Source of the DNA: Rosa chinensis
Taxonomy: Eukaryota; Streptophyta; Magnoliopsida; Rosales; Rosaceae
Assembly: GCF_002994745.2 (NCBI RefSeq)
Contig: NC_037090.1
Span: 2,046,001 to 2,110,000, forward strand
DNA: 64,000 nucleotides
Direction of reading: 5' to 3'
How positions within the stretch are numbered: the stretch's first letter is position 1; every line of letters begins with the position of its first letter. The notes below the pieces were generated by a model. That model searched no databases and was not told the origin of the DNA. It was given only the letters and a program-made list of their open reading frames with translations. A program made the position numbers and the translations under genes. Of the stretch, positions 57,976 to 64,000 are shown in pieces.

Positions 57976-59246
57976 ATGAATGCATAGAAGATTAGTCTAG
58001 CTAGTTTTCTTGTCTCAATTGTGAGCAGAATCATTGCGGATGACCTCTGTCAGTTCCTATGAAATTGGCACCAAAAAAAGTAAAGACTTCATTGTTTGCT
58101 TGGCAAGAAGGTTTCTCTTATACTTTATTCTCTGCATGTTCGATCATGCATGTTGGGATGCAGATGAAATGAAGTCTTCATCTTTGAAACATCCATGTAA
58201 TTTCTTTCGTTCTTGCAAACTAGCCATGAATAGACTGCTGCCTATTCAACCATGCATCGCCTTTTTGTTCCTTAGAGGAGTACATACATGATCTTTATAA
58301 CCTTTCAATAGATATGATCTTTATAACGGTAGCTATGCAATTGCTTAATTATGCACTTAGCAAGTTTAATATGTTTTCAATGAAGCTTAGATTAAATGCT
58401 TCACAATCCTTACTTACTAAGATTTTCCCTAGTTTCTTTGATGTGATTCATTGAACATTTATTTTTGTTACCGCCCAAGCTTAAGCATTTCAACAAATAT
58501 TTTTTCTACACCCTAAAAAATTAATGAAAAACATGACAATATTGAGCATTTTATTGACCTAACAACAATTGTCTTCATTGCCACGCCTAGAACCATCAGT
58601 GCCAACATCGACTCCGAATGAAGTCAACAAAAGGATGCTCAAAATTTAGAAAGGCCATTTGCTCTATATATATAGTGGGTAGTGCAACTGGGGTTCTAAA
58701 TAATCTTCCTCTGAAGTGAGTCCTTCTAGAGTCTATGTACACGGTTCGTAGCTTAACTATAAAGTAAGCTAGAATACGCATCGATCTATGACATATATAT
58801 ATATATGTACCCTCCAAATTTAACATATGCGGTTAGGTGGTGACAGTTAGAAACGGATGGTGCGAATTACAACGGCAATGCGAGACCACCGCGCTTCCAC
58901 CAGTGCATACTCTCCCCATTAAAGCCCTTGACGCCACCTCTAGCTTGAGCTGGTCGGGCTGGCTGCTGGTGATTAATCCGAACCGCGCTGCAGATCAAAT
59001 TCTCTCGGATTCCATCTCCTACTTGGAGAAAAAACGCCCCCACCCCCCATCCCGCACCCCTTCACGCTTATTGTTTAGGCTGGCGCGGCAGCTCTTCTCT
59101 CCTCCGCTGCCGCCGCCACAACCAAACAAATATCCTAGTGAATTCAACGTTGTCATCCCGCATCCCAATTACACACATTTCTCCCCATCACAAAACAGCC
59201 TACAAAAACACACTACAAGAATTTCATTCATTTAGACGTTTCACGT
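57976..59246. other. Intergenic and DUF1685 gene upstream region
   Basis: AT-rich, with an (AT)n run at about 58793-58806. 58840-59246 is GC-richer and likely promoter and 5' UTR of the next gene. Open stretches here show no family signature. Confidence 0.45.
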
Positions 59247-60597
59247 ATGGATATGAACGACGTCGAGCAAATACCCGCGCCGCAGCCGGGGAAGTCATCA
59301 TTGTACTCGGAGTCATCGCCGTGCCTGTCGCTTTCGTCCTCCGAGGGGGAGCTGCAGGACATGCCGCTGGCGCCGCCGAAGATGATGAGCAGGAAGAGGC
59401 TGTGCAAGCAGCTGTCCATGTGCGAGACGCCGCGTGACATTGCATGGGAGAAGCGGCGCCGGCAAATTCTGAAGCAGGAGAGGAAGAGGAAGAGGAACGG
59501 AAATGGTGACTCCCCCGGCGCCGCCGCCGAACCAGAGGGAGACGACATGAACCTGACCGACGAGGACTTGCATGAGCTGAAAGGGTGTATAGAGCTAGGG
59601 TTTGGGTTCAACGAGGAAGAGGGTCAACGGTTGTGCCCCACATTGCCGGCTCTTGACCTTTACTTTGCCGTTAACCGCCAGTTCTCGCCGAGTCCGATCT
59701 CCTCGCCGAATAGCAGCCGGCATTCCACGTCGTCAATTGGTGGTGCGACGTCGTCGTTTGGTGGACTTTCATCGTCGTTTGGAAGCCCTAGCCCTAGGAG
59801 CGACAGTGATGGATGGAAGATATGCAGCCCAGGTATATTGATCTAGACCGCTACTGCATGCCTACAAATTACAAAACTGTTTTTGGCAATAGAAAACCAT
59901 AAGTGTACCATCATATTAGTAGGAGGAAGTGAGGAAAACCTTATTATTTTATTTTATAGGAATACCTTTTTGCCTCCGTTGTGCTGATGTGATTTTGCAT
60001 GCACGTGACCTGGAATAACGCTCTATTTATCAGAAATATTTTTGTCGTAGTAATTGTATAACAGAGATGCGATCAAAAATATTAGTCTGTAATCATATGC
60101 TCCGCATGTGTAAGAATTTTTTTCACTAAAAAATTAATATTTGTAAATAGTGTTAGATATCTGCAGATAGTGGGTAGGGGAAGTAAGGGTAATGCAGATA
60201 GTGGGTAGAGGTAGTTATCTGCATAAGAAATTTTTTGTTTTTTGTTTTTTGTTTTTTACTTTTCTGTTATTTTGTTAATTACATTTATATCCCAAATTTA
60301 TTAAATATTAATTTAATATAACTTATGGTGTGAGGGTATTGGAGTATTTTTACGTCCACTTTAGCTAACAAACTCTCTTCTCTTAATAATAGTATAGATA
60401 ATATATAGATATGGTACAACAAATTTAGCTACTTGAAACCCCACTTCTATGGCAACAAATTTGTAAAGGTGTGCTTTCTATGGTTAAATGATAGGCTAAA
60501 GTGAATTTGAATTGCAGGTGATAATCCTCAACAGGTGAAGACCAAGTTGAGGCATTGGGCGCAAGCAGTTGCTTGTTCAGTTATGCAATCTTATTAA
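59247..60597 (+). CDS. DUF1685 family protein
   Basis: Two exons, 59247-59832 and 60518-60597, joined in phase (CCA G|GT GAT), encode 221 residues. The family core LTDEDLHELKGCIELGFGFN, then CPTLPALDLYFAVNRQFSPS, is at about 103-150; the second block, DSDGWKICSPGDNPQQVKTK to LRHWAQAVACSVMQS, is at about 186-220 and spans the splice. Before the core is a basic stretch (RRRQILKQERKRKRN) that may be a nuclear localisation signal; between blocks is Ser-rich low complexity. The molecular function of DUF1685 proteins is not established. The 685-bp intron contains a Helitron (60082-60398). The coding is intact. Confidence 0.93.
60082..60398 (-). mobile_element. Short non-autonomous Helitron in DUF1685 intron
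   Basis: On the minus strand it starts TCTATACTATTATTAAGAGA, the classic plant Helitron 5' end, and finishes with hairpin CATGCGGAGCATATG, ATTACAGA, then CTAA. It sits between A and T (host AT target). 317 bp, no Rep/Hel coding. Orientation is antisense to the host gene. Confidence 0.75.
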
Positions 60598-61815
60598 AAG
60601 TGTGAGATGAGATCAAATTTGGTGGCAGCTTGTACAGATCAGGGAATATTAAAACAGCTTCTTCTTCTCATTCGAGTCATCGATCAGATGCATGTGGCTT
60701 GTACAGAGGAGATTAAGGAGTACTTTTAATTTCTAGAGATACATACATACATACAGATTTACTTAAGAAGAGATCAGAGAGAGGAGAGAGGAGAGTGTGA
60801 GAGAGAGAGAAGAGAGGAGAAGAGGCTGGCTTACACTTATAATTAATTAGGGCCTCCCTCCATGAGAACAATTTCATTGGCGCTCATGATCATCGAGAAA
60901 AACATTATCATCTTTGGTTAGATTATTCGATTACATTCATGCTTGTTTATTGTCCTCGTACGTCATTTGATTCTTAATGATCTAAGTTAATCTGATTCTC
61001 TCTTGGGTGCACAACAAAAAATGATGAGATCATCTATATATGTGTGTGTGTTCACCAAGCCGAGGGCACCCCACGAGTAAAAGCGTCCACAGCTGGTCGA
61101 CCAAAAATGAGGATCCCATATTTGCATGAATAATAGGTCTTACACTTACAGGATCCTGACCCATACCTCAATTTCGTTGCCAAGCTACGATTATTTCATC
61201 CCATTTTTGTGTTACAGTCGTTGATGTTTATTGAAGACATGACCAGTAGGCATATCGCGGCCTATCTCTATATGAAAATGGGATTCGGAGAATGCATTGT
61301 GCAGAAGAACAAAATAAATCTTGTTAACTAAATATCGATCATTTACTTTCTGAGTTTAAGTAAGTAGTTTCCTTAGTACAAACTTCACTACTTAATTGTC
61401 CTGAATCAATTTTTTTTCCGATCAATCGTAATTTAATCATAAACTCATTTTAAATCAGACAAACAAAATATCGCAACAATATTTACGGTGCCACAATATC
61501 ACAAAATTTGGCATCGGAAACCAAAACTAATGAAAGAAAACTAAAAAGGACACATCAATCACAAACTCCAATCAAATAACCCGAACCCGAACTCAAACGA
61601 CCCAAACCCGAATAATAGAACCCGGACTCTGAAACTCTTCTACAACAAGTCCACAAAACCCATAAACCCCAGCAGACAAACGCCACCTAAAGCTCTCTGC
61701 TTTCTTCCGGAAACAACCCAACTTCAACTCCCCAAGAAATCTCTCCGACTATATTGACTCCATAGTCAAAGCTTTCACAAACCCAACATCATAATCTTCT
61801 TCTCCTTCTTCTCTT
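60598..61815. other. Intergenic
   Basis: DUF1685 3' UTR with a GA-rich microsatellite (about 60770-60825) and CATA repeats (60743-60754). 61480-61815 is the likely promoter/5' UTR of the ankyrin gene. No other gene. Confidence 0.5.
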
Positions 61816-63821
61816 ATGGCCCCTGACGCTTCTGATGCACTTGCAGGTTCCTTCTCTCACTTCCTCTCTTATAATTCAACTCAAAGTTTCCACCTTTTCT
61901 TTTAAATCTTCCTCATTCCACTGATTTATGGTTGCCCAAGTTTTGTTTCTATCGAATTATCATCTTTTTAATATCAAATTAACTTGTTGCAGCTAGGGAA
62001 ATAGTGCAGCAGTTTCTGAATGCTGCATGTACTGGGGATGTTGATCTCTTAAAGAGTGAGTATATACTTTGTTTCTGGGTGTGTGCAATTGCTATGATGA
62101 ATTGGGTTTTATTTTTGTAGTAAAGTTTGGAACTTTTTGCCTTTTTTTTTTGTTGGGGTTGAATTGAATTGGGGGTTTGTTTTTGAGTAGAGTTGGCGGG
62201 GAAACTTGATGAAGGGAAGGGATTGGCCAAAACTGTCGATGATATTAAGGATGCCAACAAGCGCGGCGCGCTTCATTTTGCTGCAAGAGAGGGCCAGTCT
62301 GAGATGTGCAAGTACTTGCTGGAGGAATTGAAACTTGATGTTGATACCAAAGACGAAGATGGTATGTGCTTTATGATATGTATGATCTGTTTTTGTTAAA
62401 TGAGACCAGACTGTAAGGGTTGAAAGTCACAACACGAAACCATGTAATATATGAGTCGAACCTCAGCTTGGATAGGACTAGAAGCTAATGTTATATTGCA
62501 TATTGGATTTGGCAATTTGTCAAGTGTTCCAATATGGAGTTGTATATTTGCATGATCTACCTCCCGTTATAGAGAAGCAACTTGAGCAGGCACTGATTTG
62601 CACTTCTTCTTATCATGTTGCTTACCTTTTAGAAATTTCCATTTAACAGGCGACACTCCCCTTATTCATGCTGCTCGCCTAGGCCATACTGATACTGCAA
62701 AACTGCTTCTTGAGTATGGTGCCAATCCGTCTATAGCCAGTGATTTAGGGGCTACAGCTCTTCATCATTCCGCCGGACTAGGTGCGATTCTCTAATTTCA
62801 GAAAATCTTATGATCTGTGCCATCTGTAGATTAAGTCTTTGACATAAATTCCATGAGTCATTTTGGTGTGTGTTTATTTACAGGAAACATTGAGTTGCTG
62901 AGGTACTTAATTTCCAAGGGTGTTGATGTCAATTCACAAAGTGATGCTGGTTCTCCTTTAATTTGGGCTGCTGGTCATGACCAACCAGATGCTGTGAAAG
63001 TTCTGTTAGAACACCACGCTAATGTAAATCATCATTTATGTTTCTCATTTAAATACAACTTTATCTTATGATCTTATCAAGACAGTTGGAAATTTTTGTC
63101 TTGTTTTCTAAATGGAAATTCCAGAATAGAGCCATGAGTTTGCTTGGTGATTCTGTACCAGGAGTACCCATCTTGTGGGTATCTCTACTTTTGATACTGC
63201 ATTCATCTTGATTTAGTTTGGAAATTTAACATTCATCTTATTGGTCGAGGATTATTTGAATCTACCGTTCTAGGAGAGTAAAAATAGTCGTAAGCTTGTC
63301 CTTCATGTTTCATTTTCCTGGTTAGTAAATGTGTGCATGATTCCTGGTAGGCTAGCCAACTGTAGTCATGGCTTTTAAGGCCTTTTTGAGCTTTTAAGGC
63401 TTAGCTGAAGATATCATAACCTTGTCTATGTTTCCTTATACTACTTTTAGGCTTTTAGGTCCTCTGTTTATTCTAATTCATATTTTGAGATATCAGCAAT
63501 TGGGAACTCATCTGCAAAGCATGCTCCTTTTATGCATTGCATAGTATGATGTTCATATCTACAATTCCCTTTTCTGGCTTATGTCTTCACAGTATGTTTT
63601 CATATTTAGTTCATGTCTAATTCTAGTAAAAAGGCTCCTGGAGAGATAATCCTAAAAATCTTCTTCGTCTCACACTCTCAATAGAATCTGAGCTGATATG
63701 GTCTTATATTAATTAATTCATTCTTTTTTTGCAGCCTAATACTGAAAGTGATGATGATATTACTCCATTGTTGTCATCTGTGGCAGCTGGTTCACTGGCA
63801 TGCTTGGAGTTATTGATTCAG
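61816..63821 (+). CDS. Ankyrin-repeat protein (plant ANK-TPR type), 5' part
   Basis: Exons 61816-61846, 61993-62055, 62191-62361, 62650-62781, 62884-63023 and 63735-63821 join in phase. Sequence begins MAPDASDALAAREIVQQFLN, followed by ankyrin repeats: NKRGALHFAAREGQSEMCKY, DGDTPLIHAARLGHTDTAKL, LGATALHHSAGLGNIELLRY, AGSPLIWAAGHDQPDAVKVL and DDITPLLSSVAAGSLACLEL. It closely resembles, by recall, Arabidopsis At3g04710, which adds a C-terminal TPR domain. The fold mediates protein contacts. After 63821 no exon matching the next repeat is visible: the acceptor-like CAG at 63912-63914 is followed at once by a stop, so either the next exon lies beyond 64000 or the gene is interrupted. Confidence 0.9.
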
Positions 63822-64000
63822 GTTCACTTTCGTCCTTAATGATTTCTACACTATAGTTTAAGTGAGACGCAAAACAAAGATCCATCTGTTTTAAACAATT
63901 TTCCCTGATGCAGATTTGAGTGAGTGAGCTGGATACAGCTTGTTCTGTTGGGTCTTATCTCAAATCTTGATCGAAAACTTATGTTCTTCAATAGTTCAGT
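63822..64000. other. Intron or disrupted end of ankyrin gene
   Basis: Starts with a GT donor. A CTGATGCAG acceptor-like site ends at 63914, but the following frame (ATT TGA) stops immediately. No ankyrin sequence recognised. Confidence 0.4.

Noticed and set aside
59224..59611. Minus-strand ORFs opposite DUF1685 exon 1
   Set aside because: GC-rich antisense shadows of a clearly recognised gene.

Overview
The window is nuclear DNA of a flowering plant, almost certainly a dicot. It has AT-rich spacers, GT-AG introns, plant-only gene families (CrRLK1L kinase, WRKY, DUF1685, WUSCHEL-type homeobox) and dense LTR elements, MITEs, SINEs and Helitrons. A Rosaceae source is my guess, not something the sequence proves.

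Real or partly real host genes, left to right: a broken nepenthesin-type aspartic protease (1118-2148, +); linker histone H1 (7029-7790, -); a decayed duplicate of the H1 promoter, exon 1 and intron (9837-10440, -); a second broken aspartic protease (11122-13300, +) split by a 1.37-kb palindromic Mutator-like element; ribosomal protein S15/uS19 (22689-24612, +, four exons); a group IId WRKY lacking its zinc-finger exon (25578-26473, -); an ANXUR/FERONIA-type receptor kinase (46085-48715, -, single exon); a DUF1685 protein (59247-60597, +, with a Helitron in its intron); and the 5' part of an ankyrin-repeat gene running to the right edge (61816-63821, +).

Mobile DNA fills most of the rest. At 15289-18981 is a tandem LTR-int-LTR-int-LTR Ty1-copia composite in which both internal regions share one deletion. 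At 29250-45585 is a very young Ty1-copia element with identical 208-bp LTRs and 5-bp target duplication ACTTC, but with broken coding. Its integrase is interrupted at 32312 by a 9.8-kb non-autonomous LTR element (2.4-kb LTRs, target duplication TATTT). Smaller insertions with clear target duplications include two SINEs, two Mutator-like elements, a PIF/Harbinger-type MITE, a 5'-truncated LINE, a solo LTR and a Helitron.

The standout is inside the nested element. Its internal region carries, antisense to the LTRs, an intact intronless 203-codon gene for a WUSCHEL-clade homeodomain protein with homeodomain, WUS-box and C-terminal EAR motif. A TATA box and roughly 93-bp upstream repeats with CACGTG cores lie on its 5' side. 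The element has thus apparently captured, and may be spreading, a stem-cell regulator with its own promoter. Beside it is an unidentified 176-codon sense ORF, bracketed by duplicated copies of the element's own 3' motifs.
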